A stretch of DNA of 64,000 nucleotides from Artemisia argyi (GCA_030686995.1 CM060685.1:125823823-125887822), one strand, 5' to 3'. Positions 37,844 to 54,137 are shown, counted from the stretch's first letter. The notes: generated by a model not told the origin, from the sequence alone. A program made the numbers and translations.

Positions 37844-38000
37844 CTGAGATTGATTCAAGGACGGTGAAAACACGTCATGACACTTTGATTTGTAACATAG
37901 TCGGATAAAAGCAAAAATTTAGCCCGTAAAATGGATAGTTAAATGGTGACAATGGATTATTGTTATTAAAATTAAGAGGGGAAATTTACGGGATGTTATA
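34922..38000 (-). mobile_element. LARD-like element, left LTR (its 3' LTR)
   Basis: A 3079-bp LTR, the partner of 39559-42685. On the minus strand it reads TATAACATCCCG...GGTGTTACA, a common plant LTR end with TG changed to TA. A minus-strand TATA (GGGTATATAAGG) lies at 37281-37293. It contains a (TA)n tract at 37771-37842 and three spaced copies of AGCATGTATCTCCCC (35766, 35871, 35989). Short open frames here are repeated in the other LTR and have no domain; I do not regard them as genes. Confidence 0.93.
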
Positions 38001-39558
38001 TTACCTACCCGTTAAACGGAATCCCGTCCCGGGATTCTAAGATAAGGTAGCTGTAAAGGTGAGTGGAAAGGGTAAACAAATAGTCATTCCTAACGATCTA
38101 ATCCCTGAGCGGTTTTAATTTTTCTTTCGAGCTTAACGTATCTACTACTACATTAGCTTTTTCTTTTTAATTTTTCCTTCTAGCTTAACGTATCTACTAC
38201 TACATTAGCTTTTTCTTTGATGATAGCAGTTCTCATAGTCATAATTGTTGAGTAGTTCTAACTACTTATGTTGTCTTTATGTTCAATTCCTTTTGATTAA
38301 CTTGACTTAAGAAACAATTTCATTTTGAATGAAGATTTTTATTTTAACATGTTTTGAAGATAAACATGGTTCACAATATTTTGTTTAAAATCTGTAGGGT
38401 AACCTACCCGTTAAACTAGTTGCTTGTTAACAGATTTTTAATAATAAGAGTTTTCAAGTGGAAACTTGTTGAATGAAGAGAAAGTTGCTGAACTTCAGCT
38501 TTTGTAAAGAGAAAACTTGTTAAATATAGTTTTAAGTGACAACACGGTATTTGGTTCCAAGATTTTGTAGATGATGAATCTGTTTGTTCCTTAGCAATTC
38601 CATATCTTGTATTTCTATTAGAGGGATTTATAGATTTTGATGGATTTTAGGTAAAGTTGTGAAAGGTTCGGAAGTCGCTATATCACTCATAGTGCCGGAG
38701 AAGTAAGAGAGACCATTGTAATCACATACAATGTCGTGAAAAGGTTTCATAAATCGCCAGAATGTAAAGTAAGCACATGATTGAAGAAATGTGGTTGTGC
38801 CGTAATGCCTTAGAATTAGGCATACGCAGAAGAAAATTGTGAGTCTTTGGCTGAAGTTTTAGTGTTTTATGAACTTTAGTGATCCTTGATTTCATACGCA
38901 TGCCATTTCAGACAAAATTAAGCCCACTTATTTATAATTCATTGTTTACATAGAGAAGCGTCCCAAACGATGTAAATAACGAAGTATAAACTTATGGTTC
39001 GGCGGTTTACAATTTCTTTATTTCAATGGAAAGGCGTCCCAATCCATTCAAATAAGGACGTTGTAAATCATCCTACTTAAGAATTTCTGACTCAACATCC
39101 ATACTGATCGACGAGGTAGTGCGCAGATTTTCCGAGAGTACAAAAAGAGTATGTCATATACATCTATAAAGATGAGAGCAAGATAATTAAGGAGGATTGG
39201 TATAGTACTCAAAATAGTTGGGGGAGCATATAAATATATATATTAATATACTAGAGTGTAGTTGTACCATAAATTATTTAAAGGTCACATAATAGTCTAG
39301 CGGATGGAAATATGAAGACACGGTATTTGTAATAATCCCGATTAGTAAATGTAAGTCATTAGCATAATCATAACATGTAAGCATATATCAAGTTATATAA
39401 GTAAGAAATAATGAGAAGTAACTTTTCTACCAAATGTTGGAATGTAGGCACGGAGGGCATGAAGCGGTATTTTGTAAAAATGGTCCAGTTAAAGTGTGGT
39501 TATAGTCCAATGTTTAAAAACATCTGGTTCTCTATAACCATGGCTCTGAATACCAATC
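38001..39558 (-). mobile_element. LARD-like element, non-coding internal region
   Basis: 1558 bp without any gag or pol-like frame, so the element is non-autonomous (LARD: large retrotransposon derivative). A tandem duplication of about 50 bp lies at 38117-38216 (TTAACGTATCTACTACTACA twice). Next to the left LTR, the minus strand reads AACGGGTAGGTAA, the likely polypurine tract. Next to the right LTR it reads TGGTATTCAGAGCCATGG, the primer-binding site. Confidence 0.85.
39537..39555 (-). other. LARD primer-binding site, initiator tRNA-Met type
   Basis: On the minus strand, TGGTATTCAGAGCCATGG three bases inside the LTR. Matches the usual complement of initiator tRNA-Met (TGGTATCAGAGC...) except for one extra T. 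It fixes the element's orientation as opposite to the Athila units. Confidence 0.8.
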
Positions 39559-42685
<3,127 letters not shown>

Positions 42686-42690
42686 CGGTT

Positions 42691-43106
42691 CCTACAATAC
42701 GGGGGGTAATTCTTACCAACCGCAAGGGGACCGTAATCTCTTAATCTATCGTTCCAACAATTTTCTCGGACCTCCAGGTTTTAATCAAAATCAAAACCGT
42801 AACGCGAATCAGAATTTTAACCAAGGTCAAAACTCAAATTTCCAAAACCCGAATCAAAATCAAGGCCAGTTTAATCAAAACAATTTTCAAAATGGCAATC
42901 AAAATCAAGGTTTTCAAGGAAATTTTCAAAGAAACCAGAATCAAGGGAATTACAATCAGGGTAATTTCAATCAGAGAAACACTTTTCAGGGTAACAACAA
43001 TCAAAATCAAGGGAATTTTTAAAACAACCGTGTTCAAAATCCTCCTGTTCAAAATCAAAACGTTGTTCAACCCTCGTCTTCCTCCAATGCTGAATTTAAA
43101 CAATTC
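42691..43106 (+). pseudogene. gag: Athila gag (unit 2), 3' part
   Basis: Continues gag after the LARD: the Asn/Gln-rich tail (NQNQNRNANQNFNQGQ and similar) followed by the junction to the protease region. A TAA at about 43019-43021 interrupts it near the end of the Asn/Gln-rich stretch. In-frame with the protease region that follows. Confidence 0.85.
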
Positions 43107-44075
43107 GTGAAAGCACAAGAGGAAACGAATCGGTTATTGCTTAGCACAATCTCTGAGCTTCAGAAGTCTTTAAATGATCGACCCTCGGGCCCGGGTACAT
43201 TACCGAGCAATACGATCGCTAACCCGAGGGGCGATGTCAAAGCGATCACCACCCGAAGTGGGGCATCTTACAATGGACCCTCGATTCCTTCTACCTCTTC
43301 TTCTCCTCCTAAGGTAGCGGAACGTGAACCTAAGGTTACTACGGACAAGGTACCTCCTACTAATAACGTAGGTACCAACAACGTCCACCCTCAAGTTGTC
43401 CCGGTCCCGGCTCGTAAGCCGAAGGTTGTATTTGATCCACCTGTGAGTTCTGATGAAATCCCAAAGAATGATCCTAAGCCGTCAATTCCATATCCTTCAA
43501 GTTTGAATGATCAAAAGAACCGCGAAAAAGCTAACCATCAGATGGAAAAATTTTATCAAAATTTCCAAGAATTACACTTTGATATTAGCTTCGCGGACGC
43601 TCTTCTTCTCATGCCTAAATTTGCTTCAACAATCAAAAATCTGATAAGCAACAAAGAAAAACTTTGTGAGATGGCAAAAACTCCTCTTAATGAGCATTGC
43701 TCAGCAGTGCTCTTGAAAAAGCTTCCCGAAAAGCTTGGAGATCCCGGGAAATTTCTCATTCCTTGTATTTTCCCGGGGATGGTTGAATGCTTTGCCTTGT
43801 TCGATCTTGGCGCAAGCATTAACCTGATGCCTTACACAGTCTGGAAAAGACTCTCACTTCCTGCTCTCACTCCGACTTGCATGACACTCGAGCTTGCAGA
43901 CCGTACCATATCCCATCCTCTCGGCATTGCCGAAGATATCTTCGTGAAAGTAGGAAAGTTCCATTTTCCGGCAGATTTCGTGATTGTTGATTTCGATGCT
44001 GACCCACGAGTCCCTCTCATTATCGGGAGGGGATTCTTAAGAACGGGTCGTGCTTTGATCGATGTATTCGAATAA
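43107..44075 (+). pseudogene. Athila protease region (unit 2)
   Basis: Same domain as unit 1, with catalytic FDLGASINLMP and the VPLIIGRGFL end. The open stretch is longer than in unit 1 because the stop at 24107 of unit 1 is absent, but it ends at a TAA at 44073-44075 just after ALIDVFE. It would be in one frame with gag and RT. Confidence 0.85.
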
Positions 44076-44411
44076 GAAATCACTCTACGTGTTGGTGGCG
44101 AGGCCATCACATTCAATCTTGATCAGACTTCAAGATACTCCTCCAACTATGACGCTGAAACGGTTAACCGAATTGACATCATCGATGTTGCGTCTGAGGA
44201 GTATTCTCAAGAATTCCTTGGTTTCTCATCCGGTGGCAGTGTTTCTACTGACCCTATCATTTCCGACCCTTCCCCTCCCCTCACTCCGTTTGAGGGAAGT
44301 GACTTCCTTCTGGAAGAGGTCGAGGCATTTCTTGCTCAAGATAGCTCAATCCCAAGTGGGGTTGATGAAAACTATCTTGACCCGGAGGGGGACATTCTTC
44401 TCCTTGAAAGA

Positions 44412-47400
44412 TTGTTAAATGACGATCCTTCACCCTCTCCGTCTCCAAAAATACTTCATAAAGCGGAAGTCAAAAATGTTGATATAACTGAAGACTTTCC
44501 CGAGGTTGAGCTCAAGGACTTGCCTCCTCATCTAGAATATGCATTTCTGGAGGGTGATGATAAATTACCCGTCATTATTGCTAAGGACTTAAAAGTTGAG
44601 GAAAAGGCAGCACTCCTAAAGGTTTTAAAGTCACATAAACACGCAATCGCTTGGAAACTCTCCGACATTAAGGGCATAAGCCCGAACTTTTGAACTCATA
44701 AAATTTTAATGGAGGATGACTTTAAGCCAGCAGTGCAACAACAGAGAAGGGTAAATCCAAAAATCCACGAAGTTATCAAACAAGAAGTTCTTAAACTTCT
44801 TGATGCGGGATTGATTTACCCTATTTCTGACAGTCCTTGGGTTAGCCTAGTTCATTGTGTCCCTAAAAAGGGTGGCATTACCGTTGTCACCAACGAGGAT
44901 AACGAGTTGATTCCAACTCGTTTGGTCACGGGTTGGCGAGTATGTATTGACTATCGAAAGTAAAATGAACCCGTAAAGACCATTTTCCTCTCCCTTTTAT
45001 GGACCAGATGCTTGAAAGACTTGCGGGGAATGAATACTACTGCTTCCTCGATGGTTTTTCGGGTTACTTCCAAATCCCCATTGATCCCCAGGATCAAGAG
45101 AAGACTACCTTCACATGCCCCTACGGAACTTTTGCTTACAGACGTATGCCTTTCGGCTTATGTAATGCACCAGGCACATTCCAGAGGTGCATGATGTCTA
45201 TTTTTTCCGACATGATCGGGAAAACTATGGAGGTATTCATGGATGACTTTTCAGTCATCGGTGATTCATTCCAGACCTGTCTCTCCCACTTGGAACAAAT
45301 GCTTAAACGTTGCAAAGAAACGAATTTAAGTCTCAACTGGGAGAAGAGTCACTTTATGGTTAAAGAGGGCATAGTCCTCGGCCATAAAATCTCAAAGAAC
45401 GGGATTGAGGTTGACAAAGCCAAAATCGATGTCATTGCTAAATTACCTCATCCCACCACCGTAAAAGGTGTTAGGAGCTTTTTGGGTCATGTCGTCTTCT
45501 ACCGTATGTTTATCCAAGATTTTTCTAAGATTGCCCGGCCTATGACCCATCTCCTCGAGAAGGATGCTCCTTTCATCTTCTCTCCTGAGTGCATCGAAGC
45601 TTTTGAAACATTAAAGAAAAAGCTTACCGAGGCACCGATTCTCGTTGCCCCCGATTGGGACCTACCTTTTGAGCCTATGTGCGATGCTAGTGATTTTGCC
45701 ATAGGTGCGGTCTTGGGGCAACGTAAAGCAAAATACTTTCAGCCTATACATTACGCAAGTAAGACTATGACCGAGGCTCAAGGTCATTACACCACCACTG
45801 AAAAAGAACTCCTAGCTGTGGTGTATGCCTTTGAGAAATTCCGGCCATACTTGATCCTGACCAAATGCGTGGTGTATACGGATCACTCGGCTTTGAAGTA
45901 CTTATTTGCAAAGCAAGATGCAAAGCCAAGACTTCTCCGTTGGGTTCTCCTCCTTCAGGAATTTGATATCATTATCCGTGATAAAAAAGGAGCTGAGAAC
46001 CTTGCTGCTGATCATCTCTCACGATTAGAAAACCCACATCAAGATGTGTCCAAGAAACTAGAAATAAATGAATCATTCCCTCTCGAGACACTCAGTGCGG
46101 TTACTTTTCGTGGTGACTCTACTACCCCATGGTTTGCCGAATTTGCAAATTACCATGCGGGTAACTTCATCGTGAAGGGGATGACGTCCCAACAGAAAAA
46201 CAAATTTTTTAAAGACGTCAAACATTATTTCTGGGACGACCCCTTCCTCTTCAAAATCTGTGCCGATCAAGTCATCAGGCGATGTGTATACGGACAGGAA
46301 GCCGCTGATATTCTCAAGGCTTGCCATGCTGGACCCACCAGGGGCCACCATAGTCCTAACTACACCGCCAAAAAGGTGTTTGATTCCGGTTTCTATTGGC
46401 CCACGATCTATAAGGATGCCCACGAGTTAGTCAAAGCCTGTGATGCTTGTCGGCGTCACGGGAATATTTCACAAAAGAATGAAATGCCACAAAATGCTAT
46501 TCAAGTTTGTGAAATTTTTGACGCCTGGGGCATTGATTTTATGGGGCCATTCCCATCTTCTCGTGGAAACAAATACATACTCGTGGCTGTTGACTACTTG
46601 TCAAAATGGGTTGAGGCTAAGGCCTTACCCACTAACGATGCCCGAGTAGTTGTGAAATTCTTGAAATCCCTCTTTGCTCGTTTTGGAACCCCACGTGCCA
46701 TCATTAGTGATCGCGGTACTCACTTTTGCAATGATCAGTTTGCAAAAGTCATGCTTAAGTACGGTGTTACTCATCGTCTTTCCACCGCATATCACCCCCA
46801 AACAAGTGGGCAGGTGGAGGTTTCCATCCGTGGTATAAAACGGATTCTTGAGAGGACAGTAGGTGAAAAGCGTGCTTCCTGGTCGGATAAACTAGATGCT
46901 GCACTCTGGGCCTTCCGTACAGCTTACAAAACACCCATCGGGTGTACTCCATACAAGCTTGTATATGGGAAGGCGTGTCATTTACCGATCGAGCTCGAGC
47001 ACAAAGCCTACTGGGCCTTGAAACATGCTAACTACGACCTTCATAAAGCGGGTGATCACCATAAGGTTCAACTCAATGAATTAAACGAACTTCGTGATCA
47101 AGCCTAAGAGAACTCTTTGATCTACAAAGAAAAGACAAAGAAGATTCACGACTCTAAGATTAAGAACCGAGTTTTCAACATCGGTGACAGAGTCCTTCTT
47201 TTCAATTCAAGATTAAAGATCTTCTCGGGGAAATTTAAAACCCGATGGACTGGACCATTCACTATTGCTAAAGTATATCCATACGGGACTGTTGAGTTAT
47301 CTCAACCCGAAGGTCCCAACTTCAAAGTGAATGGTCATAGATTGAAACATTATTTTGGAGAGGACATACCACCCATGGTTGTCCCGGATCTCCAAATTTT

Positions 47401-47416
47401 CCCCATGGACCAATGA
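44412..47416 (+). pseudogene. pol: Athila reverse transcriptase - RNase H - integrase (unit 2)
   Basis: All catalytic motifs of unit 1 recur (FMDD, RNase [10 protein letters not shown], integrase HHCC and D,D35E) but the frame is broken in several places: TGA at 44691-44693; TAA at 44961-44963, followed at once by a small deletion that shifts the frame; and TAA at 47105-47107. The largest intact piece, 44999-47107 (702 residues), covers RT from the palm to the integrase core. The C-terminal part is open from 47117 to the natural stop at 47414-47416 and contains TGPFTIAKVYPYGTVEL, the domain lost behind the stop in unit 1. Confidence 0.92.
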
Positions 47417-48230
47417 ATTCGGAGATCGAGTCAAGCTAGTGACTCGGTGAACAAAAATTAGCAACATATATGGGTTTTCACCCATATTTCTGACTTCTTT
47501 CTACTTTCTACCACCCTAGTGTGGGGAAGTGGCCGTCCCCCACCATTTGCAAAGTAAATATGTATATAAGTTTCAGCTTTTTCCGTTCAGAGATTCGGCA
47601 TAATAGCCGGGACTTTGAATATTGAGGACAATATTCAGTTCTAGTATGTGGGGGGGGGGGGGGGGGGGGGGGGAATTCTTACAAATTTTATCACAAAACT
47701 TTCTAAGTACCCCCATTTTTAGGCCTAAATTTTTCAAAAATTTTTCACTTTATTTCAAAATTTTTGTGGTAATCAATCTGCCAAAGTCTAAATGACAAAT
47801 GGATTGGCTAGTCCAGGAGCAAACGGCTCTTGGTAAAGACATCTCAAACCCGTTGATGGCTGGCAATTTGCCAAAAATTGTATGGTTCCTCAGCTCCCCC
47901 GTATCCTCATAAACAAATGAGTTGGCTAGCCCAAAAGATTATGGCTTGTGGTAAAGGCAGTGGAAAATCCATAATTGGTAATCAGCTCACCAAGATGTTG
48001 ACTTAGTCCATCAAGATGCTGGCTAGTCCAGAAGCAAACGGCTTTTGGTAAAGACTAATCAAATCCGTTGACAGCTGGTGGTTTGCTTAAAATCACACGA
48101 TTATCAGGTGTGCCACAGTTCTTACACCTGGCTACTCCAGAAGTGATGGCTTTTGGTAAAGAGAATTTCAAATCCATCAAGTTTTTCTCAAAAGATTGCT
48201 AAGGACTAGCAATGTTTTAGTGTGGGGGAT
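47417..48230 (+). other. 3' non-coding region of unit 2 with polypurine tract
   Basis: Parallel to 28365-29252: repeated G-run motifs (a long G-tract at about 47649-47672), diverged GGCTAGTCCAG phrases, and a final AGTGTGGGGG directly before LTR 3. It lacks about 90 bp of AT-rich sequence present in unit 1 (junction near 47575). No env-like frame. Confidence 0.75.
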
Positions 48231-51200
48231 TGATGAGTGTGTAAATACTCATCATTTTTACCATTTCTGAACTGCCAAAACATCCAAAAATACTCAATAA
48301 TGTATCAAAATAGTGAAAATATCCCAGGAAAGTGTTTTACATGTTTCAAATGCAAAAATACCAAAAACAGATGAAAAACGCACAAAGTTTGCATAATTGG
48401 CAGTTTCAGTCCCCCAACTTTCAAAAGTTGTCAAATCTAGTCCCTGGTCATTCTAAAAACTTGAAAAAGTCACCAAAGGTCCTTATAAATCAAAAAGTTA
48501 CATAAATAGTCCTTTGGTGAAAAGTTTCATAAAATGTCAAGTTTAGTCCCTGAACTTTGAAAATTGTCAAAAATGGTCCCTGGGATATGAAAAACTTTGA
48601 GAAAAACAAATTTTGTCCTTGCACTAACCTTTTATGACAGGATTGATCCTTGGTGGAAAGTTTGGTGAAAATTACACAAATGGTCCCTGAAGTTTGAAAG
48701 TTTGACGGTTTCAGTCCCTGGTGAAAATAAAATTAAAAAATCATCACAGGACCTTACACTATTCATAATGTGGCATAATATACCCCTGGAAATAATTTGG
48801 AAACATGTCAAGATCACACCTCAAACTTTCATCAAATTACAAAATAGGTCCTTGTGAAAATCAAAAACCAAAACCGGATCCAAAGAAACAAATAATACTA
48901 CTCCTAACCAATCCAATACCTTTTCCATATCCCACCCAATTTCCTTATCTTGGGCCCAAGTCAACAACAGCCCACCCAAAACCCAAAGTTATTAAACCGG
49001 GGTCAACCCCCAGTCAAACAACCAAAAACCACCTTCCTCGTTTTCCCTCTCAGACCAATACCACCCTGGTATTACCCACCACCACCACCACTTGCCCATC
49101 CCATCACCACCGCCCAACCCACTACACCTACTTATCACCACATTAAATGCTGCCCCCCCCCCCAGTTGTAATAACCGTCCAAAATACCCTTACCAAGTTT
49201 TAGCGCCAAAATCCGATTCAAAGGGTGAGATCGATTCAGAGAAAATCAACGGTTTATATTGAATGGGAAAGGCTCGGAAAGGTTCAAGAAACCCTAGGAG
49301 AGGGTTATAAATAGAAGAAGAGTGCAAGATGAAGCTGTGCTAGTTTTTTTAGTATAGTATTAGTCGTATAAACTTATTTCTCAATTGTAGTTTAACAAGA
49401 AGCTTTTAAGCATTTGTTTTAAATAATTCAGTGTATTATCACTCTTTTCAAGTTAATATAAACAAGTTTCTTCTATTTCTTTTGTTTATGCAAATTTCAA
49501 GTTTCATACATTAGTTTGATCATAGGCTGCTAGTGTTTGAGATTGTTTCATGGACTGAGTTAGGATCACATAGGCTCCAATAAGCTTATTAAAGCTTTAG
49601 AGACTTTAAAACTCAGTTATATTAGAAGAAAAATCAAAAATCTAAAAATGGTCAACCATGGTCAACTGTTGTGTTTAGTCTTTGATTTCAGGTGTTAAGA
49701 GGTATTGGTGATCAAGCTTGGAGCTGGTTTGGCCTATCTAAAGATAGGCTTCTGTGGAGAAGCCCCTTGTTCAAGCTAGGGGTTGGTTGTAAGCTTTTGC
49801 TCATTTCAAATTTCCACTAAAAACCTAATTCCTAGTTAGTTTCTAATTGCTTACTTAGATCTGATAATCTGTGTTTGTTTGTAGTATTTGAGTAGAGTTT
49901 AAGTTAATTTTAGCCTAATATCAATAGCTTGTTTGATTAAATTAATATCTACTTAATATCTTAGAATTAACTGTCAAAAAGTAGTATAAGTAGTATACTT
50001 GTGTTGTGGTTGTGACAAACTGTTTTCCAGTGCTTAAATTAGTTGTATTTATCATAAATTGTGGTTTGGAATCAAGCTTGCACCACCTAGTGATCATCTG
50101 CTTTAAAAATCTTAAAACAATCCAACAAAAGGGGTGTTTGGATTAGTTTAGTTGGTTGTGTTGTTGTTGATCTCAGAAGGTGATCATACTTCAAACAGTT
50201 TTCCTTAGTCACTATTTGGTAATATAGACCATAAAAACTAGCTTTGTTTCATAAAAAAGTCAAATCCTCACAAAATTGCCCTTCACAGTTAACTGTGAAG
50301 GTTTTGTGTGTTTAAATCATCATCATTAGTTACAAAAGCTGTTAATATAGTATAAACAAGTTTAAATATAGCTTATTACTTAGTTTGTAATCTGTAAAAG
50401 CCATTAGAAACTCATATAAGTCAAAACTTGTGATTTCATCCAAAAGTCAAATTGCTCAGCCTCAGATTTTTGCAAAAACTCCAAGTTTATTTGTGATTTA
50501 TGTGCTTTGATTGAGAAACTGAAACTTGTTGTGGTGATACATTGCCACCTCAACTTTTGAGTCCTTCATTGGTTTTATTTTTGCAATTTTTCTACAAGCT
50601 CCCACAGACTCCCAAAGTGAGTTACAGGGCAAAACTCTGCCCTGTGCATAGCAGACCTCACCCACACCACCACCTTAAGTGGTGGCTGCAGCCCACCTCA
50701 GTGGACCCCACTTGCCAAACTTAGTTCCATTGAACCCCCTCCTACCAGGGTACATACATTGACCCTTGGTTTGACCTAGGACCCAGTGGACCCCACCTAG
50801 TTTAGCCCCTTAAGTCTGTCCCATAACTGAGTGAAACTCAGATTTGCTCAAGTGCTTATTTGGACCTTAACAGCTTATTTGTGATCAAGTGTTGTTGTTT
50901 CTGGCTTATTTGAGATTGTTAAGCTTGTTGGTACCCATTTCTATCATTGTGGACCCCACCATCAGTCATTTGACCTTATTTGACCACACAGTCAACCAAA
51001 GTCAACTGTATAAGTTTAGGGGGTGCTACTGCTTATTTATAAGTTGATTTTAAAAGTGTGTTTACAATAGTTTCTCATTTTCAGTAGTTAAGTAGGTTTG
51101 TAAAAGAAAATCCAAGAAAAAACCAATTTAAAATAAGTGATAGTTTCTATTTAATTCAACTTAATTTTAATTTTCATTTTTAGATATTAATTAAGTACTT

Positions 51201-52261
51201 AGTGTTTTTATATTTTTATTAATTACCTTATATAGTAAAGTAATTTTAGTAATTTTTTCAGATTTTTATTCTGTCATTTAGTATTAATTAGATTTAATTT
51301 TAGTTTTCTTAATTATTAATTAATATTAAGTAATAAATCTCATATTTAGTTTTTATAAAGTAAAACTTAGTTTTTATATTTTTCCTAGCTCTAATATAGT
51401 ATAATAGACTTTTAGAAAATATATTTTTGAATTCTACTGTTCATTTTCCATTTTTCTTATTTTAATTGTTTAAATTAAAATTAAAGTAATTAAAAGGTAA
51501 ATAATTAGTGGATTAATCTTAAAACTTAATTTTTAAATTTTTTATAATTTTGTAGGATTCCTGTGATGGTTAAGTAATTTTATAAATTTTATCTTAATTT
51601 TCTAAGTTAATTTAGTATTAATATTAATTAAAAGTAGTTTAATTAGTTTAATTAAGTTAAATAGTTTTCAATTTATAAAAAACTCACAAAAAGACAAAAA
51701 TATTTATTTTTATTTTTTGTAGTTTCTTCAAGTTCTAATTTAAGTTTAAAAATTATTTTTGCAAATTTTTAGTTTAATTTGTAGTAGTTTTAATTATTAG
51801 TTAATTTAAATTAGATTTTAATTTAGATGTTAAATAGTTTAATTATTTAAATAATATTTAAATAGTATTTTAATCACTTTTATAATTTCATTTTCATTTT
51901 TAATTTTAAGTTTTAAAAAGTAAAAGCACCCCCTGTAGTTTGTTAAATACCAAAATCCCACTTTTTCAGTCCGATTGCGTAAATCTGAATTTTGAATACG
52001 TGCATATATCTGTTATCTGATTTTTGTGAATATTATATCTGTGTACAAATACCAAAATAACAGTAGCAATATCAACTCTACATCATCTGGCTACTGTCCT
52101 CAGTGCCACTTTCTCATAAACGATTTCAAACGACACCATTTCAATCTCGCTGGGACTTTAACGACCCGGGGAAACACTATACTATCCACGGAGTATTGAT
52201 TCTAGGTTGTTTTTGACTTGTTGACCTTGGTCAATAATATCTGACGGTTTAGACCCAATCA
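48231..52261 (+). mobile_element. Athila LTR copy 3 (3' LTR of the array)
   Basis: A 4031-bp LTR from TGATGAGTG to CCAATCA, followed directly by ATCAC, the duplicate of the site before copy 1. TATAAATA lies at 49306-49313. In the first 2.4 kb it has many private differences from copies 1 and 2; in the last 1.6 kb it agrees with copy 2 more than with copy 1, including the 35-bp segment near 50882. Confidence 0.93.
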
Positions 52262-52312
52262 ATCACTTCAATACTATACTATATATTATATAATTGGTAT
52301 TCACACAAATCA
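52262..52312 (+). mobile_element. Array TSD (ATCAC) and last 46 bp of the solo LTR
   Basis: 52262-52266 is the right ATCAC duplication. 52267-52312 completes the solo LTR and ends in ACAAATCA, followed by GTATC at 52313-52317, the right duplication of the outer insertion. Confidence 0.8.
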
Positions 52313-52317
52313 GTATC

Positions 52318-52876
52318 CAATAAGAGTTGCAGTCCCGGCAAAGATAGTAAAGGTGTATAATCAAAACATGAAAGATTATTAATTAGGCTTTTTACAAAAG
52401 TTTTATTTTACAACTATTGATCAATGGAAACAAAAAACAAAGCCCTTAATTTATAGTACCTATACACATATACCTGGTCCTGGTCGTTCCAATATAGTCA
52501 CATCGTTCTCAGCATGCTTTGCTTCTATATATTTATCACAAATTATATGGTTTGAATTAACAACAAAATTTATACAACACTGAATAATTGATTCTTAATG
52601 AACAACATACCTCGTAAATTCATTCGAGCACCTTTCTTCAGTGGTTGTTTGGCTCCTAACAAATCATCAAGACATACACAACACTAATATATGAGATTTA
52701 AAGATCAAACAAACAAATCAAGACATACATAACACTAATATTGCAGATTTAAAAATCGAACAAACAAATTAATAACCTGAATTCATTCTAGCTTTCTTCT
52801 TTTCCTCCTGTTGCTTTTCGGAAGTATTTGTTTTTTTCCCTTTAGAAAGCCTCTGTGAACATCTTTGCGGCTGCAT
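52318..52876 (-). pseudogene. 5' half of the split ARM-repeat-type gene
   Basis: Exons on the minus strand: 52777-52876 starting ATG at 52874-52876 (MQPQRCSQRLSKGKK, basic and Lys-rich), 52611-52655 (AKQPLKKGARMNLR), 52474-52524 (AKHAENDVTILERPGPG), then the 5' part of the exon broken at the GTATC site (about 52318-52353, TIFAGTATLIG). The phases of the first three junctions agree. The broken exon joins in sequence with 14361-14384 if the transposons are ignored. No AG acceptor precedes this last exon in the required frame; see findings. The Lys/Arg-rich N-terminus followed by a hydrophobic stretch could be a nuclear or plastid targeting region or a cytosolic tail before a membrane segment; this is a guess. 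Confidence 0.65.
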
Positions 52877-53683
52877 GTTGATGATGTAGGTCAATAAATA
52901 ATGTTATACATATACTGTAAGATTATGTAAAACTTTAAGAAAATCTTTAAGATAACAATAAATATCTACTAAACTTATCTAATCTTTTTTTTAGGAAATA
53001 AAGTCACACGTTTTGTAGTTTTCTATCATACACGTTTTATATATGATAATTGTCATTAAAATTAATTAGGTATTCTTTATCAATTTTAACTTACAAAAGA
53101 AATAACAAAAGTTGTATTGCTCCATTGGTAGAGACGGTTGATTATGTTTGCTTATTAATTGAAGCGAGACCCATGTTCGAACCTTATGAACTACACTTTT
53201 TAATAACTAATTTCAATACTTTTAATATTTCAATAGCTAAATTATTTTCGAAAATAAATAACAAAATGTAAAAAAAAAAAAATAAAAAAAAAATGCTTAC
53301 ATGGCAACTATGTGATGACATGGCAGATAATGAATTACTGGGCAATGAGGTGGCGTTTACGTGACATTATCTACGTGTAACGCCTCCTGTTATATATAAT
53401 ATAGAGATGTATATGTGCTTTCACTCCATTTTTGAGGTAAAAGTGAGTGGAAGGAATATGTGTTGGTGTATAGACTAAGGGTGTGTTTGTTTTTTCCTTT
53501 AGCTAAAGGATCATGTGGGCCTCACGTCTATATGAGCCTTTTAATTGAGATGACACTATAATTTAAATCTTGTGGATATAAATTTACTAAGGAAAATAGT
53601 GAGTCTTATTTAAAAAAGAAATAATATTAAATTAGTGGGTCATACTATTTCTTCCCTATAACTAAAAAAGAAACACAACCTAA
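52877..53683. other. Upstream of the ARM gene, with a tRNA-like relic
   Basis: Probable promoter side of the minus-strand gene. At 53111-53190 (+) there is a tRNA-like patch with an A-box-like TTGCTCCATTGGTAGAGAC and a B-box GTTCGAACC at 53175-53183, spaced as in Pol III promoters. It is too degenerate for a working tRNA and may be a SINE head. An A-run at 53271-53293 follows. Nothing else recognisable. Confidence 0.35.
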
Positions 53684-54137
53684 GAGCGCTAGGTAGAGTG
53701 TGGTGCCATGGGTTGGTGCCATGAAAAAAGTGGTGCCACCTCAGCACTTTTTACCTATTGCACCAGTTTTGTCTATGGCACCAAAACACTCCTCCCTTGC
53801 ATAACATTAGTTTTCTGGTGCCGTCGTGCATTTTTTTATATTCATGTTTTACAAGCAGTCTCTTCAACACAACCACTTTAACATAAAAGCACCAACTCAA
53901 TGACTCTTTTATTTTATTTATTATTATTATTTATTATTTTTTTTTATGAGTCTCACAGCCAAAAACAAAATTTATGTTGATGAAATAGAAAAGCTCGAGC
54001 GACGAAAAGAAAGAAAAAAACGTGGGCTGATAGTGGTGGCGCGAGTGTCTACCAGCCAAGACCTGGTGTGGTGTCTCGTGCCATAGGGTGGCGCCGAGGG
54101 TGATGGCTTGAGCCATCAACCACCGTACCCGGAGCTC
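53684..54137. mobile_element. Tourist-like MITE (about 454 bp)
   Basis: Flanked by TAA on both sides (53681-53683, 54138-54140), as expected for PIF/Harbinger elements. Termini GAGCGCTAGGTA and, reversed, GAGCTCCGGGTA are imperfect inverted repeats. GTGGTGCCATGG-type repeats lie near the left end and GGTGGCGC/GTGGTGTC near the right. Confidence 0.5.

Noticed and set aside
53111..53190. Functional tRNA gene
   Set aside because: A- and B-box-like motifs only; the acceptor and anticodon stems do not pair convincingly.
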